DNA of 6,873 nucleotides from Spirochaetia bacterium (GCA_029880625.1 JAOUOA010000145.1:1-6873); one strand, 5' to 3'. Shown: positions 1 to 6,156, numbered from the stretch's first letter. Program-made: numbers and translations. The notes: a model not told the origin generated them from the sequence alone.

Positions 1-1
1 T

Positions 2-499
2 CCATCCCCTGTTTCAGGGCATTCAGAATGGATCCGTATCTGTTCACCGAACGGATTGTCGCTTTCAGAAATTCAAAATGGCCTTTATTTAAAAGACTCA
101 TCTTCGCAGGATAAAATTGTTCCGTATCTGCAGCGGTTTGTATCCATACCGGCAAACGTTACACTGACGGGTAATACTCTGGAGTTAATGCCGAAAACAT
201 GCGCCATACTGGTTGATCCGGACTTCGATTTTTCTTATCAAATCCTGCCCCTGAAAGCAGAAGACAGAGAACTCTGGACTGTCGAAACTTCATCTGCTAT
301 GGGAAACGGCATTTCATCCGGCGAAGGTCTGATTCTTTTCACAAAAGAAAACGATTTAACCGAAAGTCCCCTCTGCTCTTTCGGACTTCCCGATACGCCT
401 CTGCCGTTTTTCCTGCAAGTGCAGACCGGAGAAACCATTGAAAGAAAATCGGATACCATTCGGGATTCTGAATCAAATTACAATGTCCGAATGCTCTGA
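2..499 (+). CDS. Lamin tail domain (LTD) protein, C-terminal part, 5' truncated by window edge
   Basis: The frame is open from base 2, so this is the 3' end of a longer gene; the in-frame TTG at 56 is probably internal. The translated start, HSEWIRICSPNGLSLSEI followed by NGLYLKDSSSQDKI, fits the opening strands of a lamin tail domain (pattern: E-W-I-E-L-y-N-p, then G-W-x-L-x-D). Later parts also fit: IPANVTL, then a hydrophobic strand ending in VDPDFDF, then GNGISSGEGLILF, and a closing strand GETIERKSD before SNYNV. The LTD is an immunoglobulin-like beta fold. In bacteria it is usually found in exported or envelope proteins, often with secreted nucleases or other hydrolases, which agrees with the PLD-like lipoprotein two genes downstream. 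The signal peptide and any N-terminal domain lie outside the window. The ORF ends 13 bases before the Met chosen for the next gene, suggesting an operon. The LTD call rests on motif pattern only. Confidence 0.7.
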   Translation, partial: PSPVSGHSEWIRICSPNGLSLSEIQNGLYLKDSSSQDKIVPYLQRFVSIPANVTLTGNTLELMPKTCAILVDPDFDFSYQILPLKAEDRELWTVETSSAMGNGISSGEGLILFTKENDLTESPLCSFGLPDTPLPFFLQVQTGETIERKSDTIRDSESNYNVRML

Positions 500-512
500 A
501 ACAAATTTCACT

Positions 513-2195
513 ATGCATGATTCTTCTATAAAACATTATTTTGGATCCAGAAAAATCAGTTCATCTGCAATTTGTAATGATTCAGATGGTTCCTTTCTCC
601 TTTTCTCATTTGTATTTTTATTCTTTTTTTATTCATTCCCTTTCTGTATCTTCGCTGAAGAATACTCGCTGCAATCAGACAATCATAAAAACAAGGATCT
701 GAATCCCGGAACAAAAGAATATTTATTTTACCCGGTTTTTTCAGCTGGTTACTTCCGCTACATACCACCGAAACAAAAATCCAGAGATCCCTACAGAGCC
801 AGCCCGGAAAGATTGGCCATTCATGATCGATCGCTGCATGCTGGGATATGGACAGATACAGATCGTCAATCCTCCCGTTCTTTTGTTTACAGAATCTCCG
901 GTGGTATTTTCATCCCCCTCGGCGAATCAAAAAATATTTCAAAAAGCCAGGGTTCCCCCGAGGGAAAATTTTATCAAAATCAAATTTTTCTGCCCGGAGA
1001 CAGCCTTTACGGCGGCATCCAATTCTGCGAAGATAACCAATGCTCTTTGGGAATCGGCAGATTCGATTTTTTACAATCTGCTTCAAATCAGGAAAAAATA
1101 AATTTATTCCTGAACAAAAAGCTGGATTTAAAATCCAATCCGGACGCTTCCAATTTTCACGGTCCGGCTTCAGGGATTGCCCTTCGCATATCTCGTCAGA
1201 ATATCGGAACCATTACCTTTATTCCCTATCACGCTCCCTATCTTTCCGGAAGCTATATTTCAAATTCCTCGATAAACGGCCCTGATTCAGAAAGCATAAC
1301 ATACGGCAAAGAAAGATTTTACGCAGGCCTGAAACACTCCAAAACAAACGAAAACAGCCGCGGGCATTCCATTCATTACCTTTTCACCGGACAGCATTTT
1401 GTATTTTCATTTTTATATAATGTCATCCTCCAGAAAGAGACTTCAAGCCATATCCATTCCGTAAAGAAACCTGAAGACAGAATTGAATCCGCTGCATTCA
1501 CAGCCGGAGGAGGATTCAGCAGCTTTAATTACGAAGCGAATCTTTTTTTAAGCCTGGAGCGCTCCTACGGATATTACAGAAGCCCTGCAAGAAATCAAAA
1601 TGGCAAATACCAGGGGGAAATAGACGGCCTGCTACTGCGCATGGAATTCAATTCCAGACTCAGGCGCTTTTACATCAACGGCAGTTTGATTCTCCCTGAA
1701 CCACAAACACGAACACCGGGGCCTTTATCGGATTTAAAAGAAAAAAGCGGTTATATCGGCTATGGAAATACAATGATCCATTCCCCGCTTCTGAAAGGCA
1801 GTCTGGATTTCACACCCTTTCCTGTCATCTGCAGCGACCGCAACGAATGCAACGGGCTTCGTATCCAGCATACGGAACGCTCATGGACAGATCATGCGGC
1901 GGTCTTCTTTCTTAATGTTTCAGGCAGAATCAGAAATGTAATGATCTCATTTTCAGGCGAAAGAGCAGTCCCTCTCAAAGCACGTTCCAATAAAAAGAAA
2001 AATCCTTTTCGAAACGCAGCCTCAGATGCTAATTTGCCCCGTTTTACTGAATTTTCTGCAGGGCTTCAGCCCTATAGAGCAGAAGCATTTCAATTCAGGG
2101 TGATGTACAGCCGTATTTACCGCGACAAAATTAAATTCAAGAACCGTATCCTTGCGGGAGAAAGTATTTCGATTCTGTTTGCAGCATCCTTTTAA
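513..2195 (+). CDS. Putative outer-membrane beta-barrel protein, family not recognised
   Basis: About 560 residues from ATG 513. Upstream in-frame alternatives are ATG 483 and TTG 438; TTG 438 has GGAG six bases before it but overlaps the preceding gene by 62 bases and gives a very long N-terminus. None of these starts is convincing. A strongly hydrophobic stretch (FLLFSFVFLFFFYSFPF) ends in CIFA followed by EEYS, which looks like a signal peptide with cleavage after IFA, although its leading region is long and carries two Asp. The mature part shows many short alternating polar/hydrophobic strands, is rich in Tyr, Phe, Ser and Gly, and has no further hydrophobic helix. It ends in SISILFAASF, with Phe, Ala, Phe, Ile and Ile at alternate positions counting back from the terminus, the usual pattern of an outer-membrane assembly signal. 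I infer an outer-membrane barrel. The substrate is unknown. It is sandwiched between the LTD gene and the PLD lipoprotein, probably co-transcribed. Confidence 0.6.
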   Translation: MHDSSIKHYFGSRKISSSAICNDSDGSFLLFSFVFLFFFYSFPFCIFAEEYSLQSDNHKNKDLNPGTKEYLFYPVFSAGYFRYIPPKQKSRDPYRASPERLAIHDRSLHAGIWTDTDRQSSRSFVYRISGGIFIPLGESKNISKSQGSPEGKFYQNQIFLPGDSLYGGIQFCEDNQCSLGIGRFDFLQSASNQEKINLFLNKKLDLKSNPDASNFHGPASGIALRISRQNIGTITFIPYHAPYLSGSYISNSSINGPDSESITYGKERFYAGLKHSKTNENSRGHSIHYLFTGQHFVFSFLYNVILQKETSSHIHSVKKPEDRIESAAFTAGGGFSSFNYEANLFLSLERSYGYYRSPARNQNGKYQGEIDGLLLRMEFNSRLRRFYINGSLILPEPQTRTPGPLSDLKEKSGYIGYGNTMIHSPLLKGSLDFTPFPVICSDRNECNGLRIQHTERSWTDHAAVFFLNVSGRIRNVMISFSGERAVPLKARSNKKKNPFRNAASDANLPRFTEFSAGLQPYRAEAFQFRVMYSRIYRDKIKFKNRILAGESISILFAASF

Positions 2196-2210
2196 ACTTC
2201 AAGCGAAAAT

Positions 2211-3959
2211 ATGATCTTAAAACATACAAACATTTTCTTTGTGAATAATGCAATACGAATGATCCTATTCTGCATATGTTTCTTCAGTTATTTTTCATGC
2301 AGAAATGATCAGGACAGCCCATTTTACTGGTTTGACGATCCATATTTTCTCGAATACGGATTTTTTTTCACCCATCCTTCCGATGCGGTCAATCACGAAA
2401 GAAAATTTATCGCACTGGACACTGCAAACCGGGCCATTCTCCTTGCGAATTCTTCCATTGAAATCTGGTGCTACGGAATGACAGAACCTTCCATAATAAA
2501 GAATCTTCAGGAAAAAAAACGTCAGGGGATCTCTGTAAAAATTATCGGTTCATACGGAACAGATTACTCTCATCTTGAAAAGGCCGGTTTCCAGGTTGAA
2601 CAAAGAGCGCTTACAGGACTTCAGCATGCAAAGGTCATCCTGATCGATAGAACCATTCTGATCAGTGGAACAGGAAATTTTACCGGAAGCGGGTTTCTAT
2701 ACAATAACAATCTCTTTTTCTTTCTTCGCATTCCCCACGATACCGCAGAGAAAATCTCTGATTCTCTAAATCACGAACAGATCCCCTCTGAAAGAATCCG
2801 CCTGCCCTATTCCGGAGAAATGATCATTTCTCCGGGAAGAGGAAAATGGATTCAGAGCAGAATCCTCCATGGCATACTGAATGCTAAATACAGAATCCGT
2901 TATTTGATTTTCAGCCATACGGACCCGGTTATTACCGACGCTTTATATGCCGCCGCTCAGCGCGGCATCCTTGTAGAAGGGATTTACGATTCATCAGGAT
3001 ATTCAGAAAGTCTCCCGAAAAACTCCGAAGCGGAACGGCTTCGCATGAATGCTCCATTGAATTTTTTTATTTATATTGAAGGCAACCGTTCCCGACTGGA
3101 AAATCAACCCGGCGAATTTCATGGCGGGCATCTCCATCATAAAACCCTGATTGTTGACGATCATTCTGTTTATACAGGCTCCTACAACTGGTCCATGAGC
3201 GCCCGCAATAAAAACCTGGAGGCATTTTATGAATTCCATGATCCTTTAACGGTATCGCTCTTCAGCGATGAATTCAACAGACTGAAAAACGAAGCAATGT
3301 ACATTCAGCCGTCTCTTCTGGCTCAAAGTTCCCCTCCGCTCTTGATCCAGTATTCCAATACAGACAGGATGTTCTGCATAACCGGGGATGCCATGCTCTC
3401 TCCGTTTACAGTTTTCTCGGGCCGCGGGCCTTTTTTTCGTGCAGAAAGATACGCAGGTCCTTTTGACAGCAGCTGTATATTCCAGGATCAAAGACAAGCT
3501 TCATCTGCAGGGCCGCTTTCAGGCAGCGGATACCTCATTAAACCGGATTCAAACAACGGACTCATTTATAATTTCGCATACAACCTTGATGTATCCAGCT
3601 CCAGGTTTCATGCTTCGATGCCCTGCGATGACGGGAGCTGCAGGATTCTACGCAGCTTTCGCGCAAGCATTCCATCAGGATGGATCTGGACTGAAGAAAA
3701 TCTAATGTTTACCGAAATCATCATCTGGGATAAAAACGGATTCAGCGCTGAGCTGCCTTTTATATCTTCAACACCCGGCTTTCATAAATTTCAAGGCGGA
3801 ACAGGCGATGCTGTTTTATTTTTAAAAAAATCATCCGGTGTCACCCTTCTTGCCTGTGTACAGAACGGCACAACTCTTGATCCATCTCTACAGTATTTTA
3901 TAGAAACCATGGAATGGTATATGGAAACAGACATCCCCTGTATACCGGATGAAGGATAA
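2211..3959 (+). CDS. Phospholipase D-like (two-HKD) lipoprotein, possible surface nuclease
   Basis: 582 residues, starting 15 bases after the previous stop. The N-terminus has a hydrophobic stretch ending FFSYFSC, which reads as a loose spirochaete-type lipobox with Cys30 as the lipidated residue. Two PLD catalytic motifs are complete. The first is H139-x-K141-x4-D146 followed by G153-T-G-N156; the second is H309-x-K311-x4-D316 followed by G323-S-Y-N326-W. The two HKD halves pair to form one active site that hydrolyses phosphodiester bonds through a phospho-histidine intermediate. The GSYNWSMSARNKNLE segment resembles Nuc/mitochondrial-PLD-type members, so a nucleic acid backbone is a reasonable substrate guess, but a phospholipid is not excluded. 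Residues from about 370 to 582 form an extra C-terminal region with Cys422, Cys472, Cys477, Cys549 and Cys577 that I do not recognise. Upstream neighbours are a probable outer-membrane protein and an LTD protein. No clear Shine-Dalgarno precedes the ATG. Confidence 0.85.
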   Translation: MILKHTNIFFVNNAIRMILFCICFFSYFSCRNDQDSPFYWFDDPYFLEYGFFFTHPSDAVNHERKFIALDTANRAILLANSSIEIWCYGMTEPSIIKNLQEKKRQGISVKIIGSYGTDYSHLEKAGFQVEQRALTGLQHAKVILIDRTILISGTGNFTGSGFLYNNNLFFFLRIPHDTAEKISDSLNHEQIPSERIRLPYSGEMIISPGRGKWIQSRILHGILNAKYRIRYLIFSHTDPVITDALYAAAQRGILVEGIYDSSGYSESLPKNSEAERLRMNAPLNFFIYIEGNRSRLENQPGEFHGGHLHHKTLIVDDHSVYTGSYNWSMSARNKNLEAFYEFHDPLTVSLFSDEFNRLKNEAMYIQPSLLAQSSPPLLIQYSNTDRMFCITGDAMLSPFTVFSGRGPFFRAERYAGPFDSSCIFQDQRQASSAGPLSGSGYLIKPDSNNGLIYNFAYNLDVSSSRFHASMPCDDGSCRILRSFRASIPSGWIWTEENLMFTEIIIWDKNGFSAELPFISSTPGFHKFQGGTGDAVLFLKKSSGVTLLACVQNGTTLDPSLQYFIETMEWYMETDIPCIPDEG

Positions 3960-3967
3960 TTTAAATC

Positions 3968-4007
3968 CGTAGAATTTCGAAAGAGAAATCCCGCCTTTCA
4001 TTCTATG
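3968..4007. terminator. Possible hairpin between convergent genes
   Basis: TAGAAT (3970-3975) pairs with ATTCTA (4000-4005), and GAAAG (3979-3983) pairs with CTTTC (3995-3999), leaving a three-base bulge and an 11-base loop. One GU and one CG pair extend the base. It lies between the stop of the PLD gene (3959) and the stop of arsR (4040, opposite strand), the right place for a shared terminator. Neither side has a proper T-run, so termination is unproven. Confidence 0.3.
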
Positions 4008-4039
4008 TAAATACCCAGGAAATAGGATTTCAGTATATT

Positions 4040-4384
4040 TTATTTACAGCCGGATTTATCGTCACAGGAGCATTTTAATTTCAAAGTTTTGATGTCTTTA
4101 CTGAAATAAGAATCTTTTTCCCGGTATTTTTCAAGAATTGCAAAGAGATCTTTTTCAAGCTCTGACATTCTGTTTATTTTATAGTAATGCCAGAGTCCCT
4201 GTTTTCGCGATGAAATAAATCGTGAAGATTTCAGAACACTTAAATGCCTGGATACTGTCGACTGGGGTATATCAAGTACATTCATAATATCACATACGCA
4301 GAGCTCTCCCTGACTTAAAAGGTTTAAGATTCTAATTCGAGTTGGATCTGAAAGGGCCTTGAATGATTCAATTAAAGCATCCAT
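4040..4384 (-). CDS. ArsR/SmtB-family metalloid/metal-responsive repressor
   Basis: 114 residues, the usual family size. It opens with FKALSDPTRIRILNLL, the family's N-terminal helices. ELCVCDIM follows, carrying the CVC motif (C29, C31) of As(III)/Sb(III)-type ArsR sensors. The recognition helix is IPQSTVSRHLSVLKSSRF and the wing is SSRKQGLWHYYKI. In E. coli ArsR a third sensing Cys sits three residues after the second; here that position is Met34. Instead, the C-terminus carries C105, C107 and C113 (CSCDDKSGC), which could supply the missing thiolates. It is probably a dimeric DNA-binding repressor released by arsenite, antimonite or a soft metal such as Cd, Zn or Pb; the ligand is not decided by sequence. 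It lies 39 bases downstream of the Cys-rich gene on the same strand, so both probably share the promoter near 4790-4815. The Shine-Dalgarno is weak. Confidence 0.9.
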   Translation of the reverse strand: MDALIESFKALSDPTRIRILNLLSQGELCVCDIMNVLDIPQSTVSRHLSVLKSSRFISSRKQGLWHYYKINRMSELEKDLFAILEKYREKDSYFSKDIKTLKLKCSCDDKSGCK

Positions 4385-4423
4385 TGGCCCAAATTTCTCA
4401 CTTTGCTGGAAACGTCAAATGAA

Positions 4424-4756
4424 TCAGCAGCATTTTGTGCTATTCTCATCTGTGATCGAACAGCAATCAGATGAATTAATTTCCTTTTGAGAGCGGTCCA
4501 TTGTCTCCTGAATCTCTTCAACAGATATGTTGCCCCGGATATGAATCGATGCTCCATCCTGACCTCGAATAAACTCCATTCCAGTCACTTTCTGCTTTAC
4601 TTCCGGCTTCATGCAGTCACAGGCGCCGGTTGCGCAGCTTTCAACAATGTTCTGAACAGCCAATAAATCCGATTCCAGATGGGAAGTGATGTCAACTTTG
4701 ACTCCGTCTGGAGCTTTTCCGACTTTGCTGATATCTTTAATGTGCTTTTTTTCCAT
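4424..4756 (-). CDS. Small cysteine-rich protein, putative metal/metalloid-binding, unknown family
   Basis: 110 residues with no signal peptide or membrane segment, so probably cytosolic. Seven cysteines fall in three clusters: ESCATGACDCM (C41, C46, C48), SSDCCSI (C98, C99) and the terminal KCC (C109, C110). Between the first two clusters lies a plausible strand-strand-helix (MEFIRGQDG, ASIHIRG, then SVEEIQETMDRSQKEI). I do not recognise the family. Clustered thiols, a downstream ArsR-type repressor and an operator-like promoter suggest a protein made under metal or metalloid stress that binds, shuttles or reduces the ion; that is inference. The start is well supported: AAAAAGGAG lies eight bases before the ATG, the best ribosome binding site in the window. 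It is the first gene of the unit, ahead of arsR. Alternatives are an iron-sulfur or redox protein, since CxxxxCxC is not unique to metal sequestration. Confidence 0.8.
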   Translation of the reverse strand: MEKKHIKDISKVGKAPDGVKVDITSHLESDLLAVQNIVESCATGACDCMKPEVKQKVTGMEFIRGQDGASIHIRGNISVEEIQETMDRSQKEINSSDCCSITDENSTKCC

Positions 4757-4764
4757 AATTTTAA

Positions 4765-4773
4765 CTCCTTTTT
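4765..4773 (-). promoter_or_regulatory. Strong Shine-Dalgarno of the Cys-rich gene
   Basis: Read on the minus strand this is AAAAAGGAG, eight bases before the ATG at 4756. It fixes the start of the Cys-rich protein. No other gene in the window has a site this good at its preferred start, which suggests that this unit is translated strongly when derepressed. Confidence 0.75.
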
Positions 4774-4779
4774 AGATCC

Positions 4780-4803
4780 ATACATCCAGATATACGGATA
4801 TAT
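4780..4803 (-). promoter_or_regulatory. Candidate ArsR operator: 24-base imperfect palindrome
   Basis: On the minus strand the first half is ATATATCCGTAT. The reverse complement of the second half is ATACATCCAGAT, matching at 9 of 12 positions. ArsR/SmtB proteins bind imperfect inverted repeats of about this size overlapping their own promoters. This one covers the expected -10 region of the promoter whose -35 is at 4810-4815, and precedes the gene unit containing the repressor. Binding by the ArsR encoded here is inferred. Confidence 0.55.
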
Positions 4804-4815
4804 AAATTCTGTCAA
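4787..4815 (-). promoter_or_regulatory. Candidate sigma70-type promoter for the Cys-rich/arsR unit
   Basis: On the minus strand a perfect -35 TTGACA occupies 4815-4810. Possible -10 boxes are TATATC (15-base spacer, 4794-4789) or TATCTG (17-base spacer, 4792-4787); neither is perfect. The -10 region falls inside the 24-base palindrome, so a bound repressor would block polymerase. The 5' leader would be only a few tens of bases. Confidence 0.55.
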
Positions 4816-5149
4816 CAGATATTAAAAATATGGTTAATATGCAAAATTCATTATTTTTTGCCCTATCAATGGATGCCTCATCCACATTCCAGGAAAACCT
4901 GGAAAATTTCACAGAAGCTATTTTTGAAAAGCACATGCAGCTTGATTCTTACAGACTTCAGAAGAATCGCCTGTATCAAATACTTTAAACAAACATCCTT
5001 TTTTCATTTAAAATCGCCCTTATTTATTAATTATAAACATAGCCGTGTCCTCTAGCGAGCCATATCCAAAATCATCAGGATTTATTCATAAACTGCCAAT
5101 CTTCAAGGCCGATATTAAAGATATGCTATTTGATAATATTCAAATCTCA
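4816..5149. other. AT-rich intergenic region between the ars-like unit and the phosphoesterase-like gene
   Basis: This 334-base stretch separates the minus-strand metal unit from the plus-strand exported protein. It holds the uncertain 52-residue ORF, a small AT palindrome (ATATT-aaa-AATAT, 4819-4831), and AT-rich sequence around 4990-5040 that may contain the promoter of the next gene, though I cannot pick convincing -35 and -10 boxes. The frame of the next gene is open back to GTG 5045, but the signal peptide argues for ATG 5150. Confidence 0.4.
4830..4988 (+). CDS. Possible 52-residue small ORF, uncertain
   Basis: ATG 4830 to TAA 4988 gives 52 residues. It begins MVNMQNSLFFALSMDASS and continues with a stretch resembling an amphipathic helix (FQENLENFTEAIFEKHMQL), ending RLQKNRLYQIL. 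Composition looks protein-like, unlike the overlapping frame starting at TTG 4858. There is no Shine-Dalgarno before either early Met (4830 or 4839). It starts just outside the divergent promoter of the Cys-rich unit, so it could be a small divergently transcribed gene, a remnant of a longer gene, or chance. No function is proposed. Confidence 0.25.
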   Translation: MVNMQNSLFFALSMDASSTFQENLENFTEAIFEKHMQLDSYRLQKNRLYQIL

Positions 5150-6019
5150 ATGAAAAAGATATTATTTTTTACCGCTGCAGGTGCGATCCTATTTTCAGCT
5201 GTCAGGCAGGATCTATTTTCTGAACCGGTTGATGATGTAAAAATCATTTTAATCGCAACATCGGACTTAAAAGGAGATTTCCAGGCAGATCGATTTGGAC
5301 AGGGAGGACTTGCAGCGCTCCATTCGTATATCGAAACAACCAGAAAAAAACTCCAGCATGTAAACGGAAGCGTTCTGTTTTTACATACTGGTTCTTTCAC
5401 AAATGCAAAAGATTTCACAAGCTTTAAAAGCAAAATTGAAAATAAAAACTTCAATTTAATTGATTACATGAAATACGATTCGATGCTTTTCAAAGGGCCG
5501 GATCAAGCATTTGCTCACTCTCTATTCGGAATTCCAGTTCTTTCTGAAAACAAAATTTCAAAGAAAAAGAACTTAAAAATACACTCAAAAGAAATTGCTA
5601 TAGAAGATTTGCGGATACATATTTTCGGACATTCCAACAGCTCTCACACTATGCATCTTTCAAAAACAATTCAAAAGCAGACGAAAAATCATCTTAATAT
5701 AATCCTGAGCATTGTCGACGGGGAAAAGCTTTTTCAGAATCTTGTTTACAGAGAAGATCTGCCGGAAATTCCGGAGCCTTCACAAAAATCATTTGTTTTT
5801 CAATCAATGGGCAGTCAGGATTATTTTATAAGGACACATACGGGTTCTTTTATCTGCAATTCAGTGAGCGGTAAAATCTGTCAGGTTGAAATCATTTTCC
5901 GTTCAGGAAATATCATTTCTATCCAGCAGAAATTTCTTCGAATCAATGACAGGAGCATCCCCATGAACAGTTATCCTGCTGATCCAAAAATTTCAGAATT
6001 TCTTTCTTCTGAAAAATAA
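5150..6019 (+). CDS. Exported 5'-nucleotidase/calcineurin-like phosphoesterase homologue, likely catalytically dead
   Basis: 289 residues from ATG 5150, chosen because MKKILFFTAAGAILFSAV gives an orthodox signal peptide; GTG 5045 and ATG 5123 are upstream in-frame alternatives. The mature part follows the UshA/5'-nucleotidase order: a strand KIILIATSDLKGDF (family: L-H-T-N-D-x-H-G), GGLAALHSYIE, a strand VLFLHTGSF (family: D-x-G-D), then LIDYMKYDSMLFKGPDQAF (family: M-N-x-x-x-Y-D-x-x-x-x-G-N-H-E-F), and a later strand IILSIVDGEK where SHxG would fall. The metal ligands are replaced: DxH reads D39-L-K41, GD reads G81-S82, GNHE reads K-G116-P-D118. The protein probably keeps the fold but not the two-metal chemistry, and may act as an exported binding protein. 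It is also shorter than full 5'-nucleotidases and lacks their C-terminal substrate-binding domain. It is followed by coaE after 163 bases. Confidence 0.55.
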   Translation: MKKILFFTAAGAILFSAVRQDLFSEPVDDVKIILIATSDLKGDFQADRFGQGGLAALHSYIETTRKKLQHVNGSVLFLHTGSFTNAKDFTSFKSKIENKNFNLIDYMKYDSMLFKGPDQAFAHSLFGIPVLSENKISKKKNLKIHSKEIAIEDLRIHIFGHSNSSHTMHLSKTIQKQTKNHLNIILSIVDGEKLFQNLVYREDLPEIPEPSQKSFVFQSMGSQDYFIRTHTGSFICNSVSGKICQVEIIFRSGNIISIQQKFLRINDRSIPMNSYPADPKISEFLSSEK

Positions 6020-6048
6020 TAAACAGTGCTGGTTCATTCATTGACTCA

Positions 6049-6090
6049 GGATTTATTTAGAAAGGAATTTTTACATAAAGTTCTAAATCC
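6049..6090 (+). repeat. Imperfect inverted repeat upstream of coaE
   Basis: GGATTT (6049-6054) and AGAA (6059-6062) pair with TTCT (6081-6084) and AAATCC (6085-6090). That is a ten-pair stem with a four-base bulge and an 18-base loop. It lies 30 bases after the stop of the phosphoesterase-like gene. No T-run follows, so it is either an RNA-processing or weak terminator structure, or chance. Confidence 0.3.
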
Positions 6091-6118
6091 ATAAATTTCA
6101 CTGGGTGGGGAGAAAATC

Positions 6119-6143
6119 CACATTGAGATTTTTTTTTAATGTG
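6119..6143 (+). repeat. Short inverted repeat with T-run loop
   Basis: CACATT (6119-6124) pairs with AATGTG (6138-6143); the loop contains nine consecutive T. In RNA this is a weak six-pair hairpin; in DNA it could be a dyad site just upstream of the coaE promoter candidate. Nothing in the sequence tells which, and chance is possible in AT-rich DNA. Confidence 0.2.
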
Positions 6144-6156
6144 ACATAAAAAAACC

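Noticed and set aside
823..1285. Three overlapping plus-strand ORFs inside the barrel gene
   Set aside because: Out-of-frame shadows of the long barrel ORF with unnatural composition and no start signals.
3003..3497. Two minus-strand ORFs opposite the PLD gene
   Set aside because: They lie antisense to conserved HKD sequence and the C-terminal region; no domain or ribosome site supports them.
4424..4426. TGA stop of the Cys-rich protein read as selenocysteine
   Set aside because: Readthrough would add only two residues before the next stop, and no selenocysteine insertion hairpin is evident.
4609..4815. Minus-strand ORF of 68 residues beginning at the TTGACA
   Set aside because: It runs out of frame through the promoter and the well-supported Cys-rich gene; a shadow frame.
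4858..5055. 65-residue plus-strand ORF starting with TTG
   Set aside because: His-, Trp- and Phe-rich sequence without domain pattern, no ribosome site, and it competes with the more protein-like 52-residue frame.
5045..5149. GTG 5045 as the start of the phosphoesterase-like protein
   Set aside because: It would place 35 residues before an orthodox signal peptide beginning at ATG 5150, and no ribosome site supports it.
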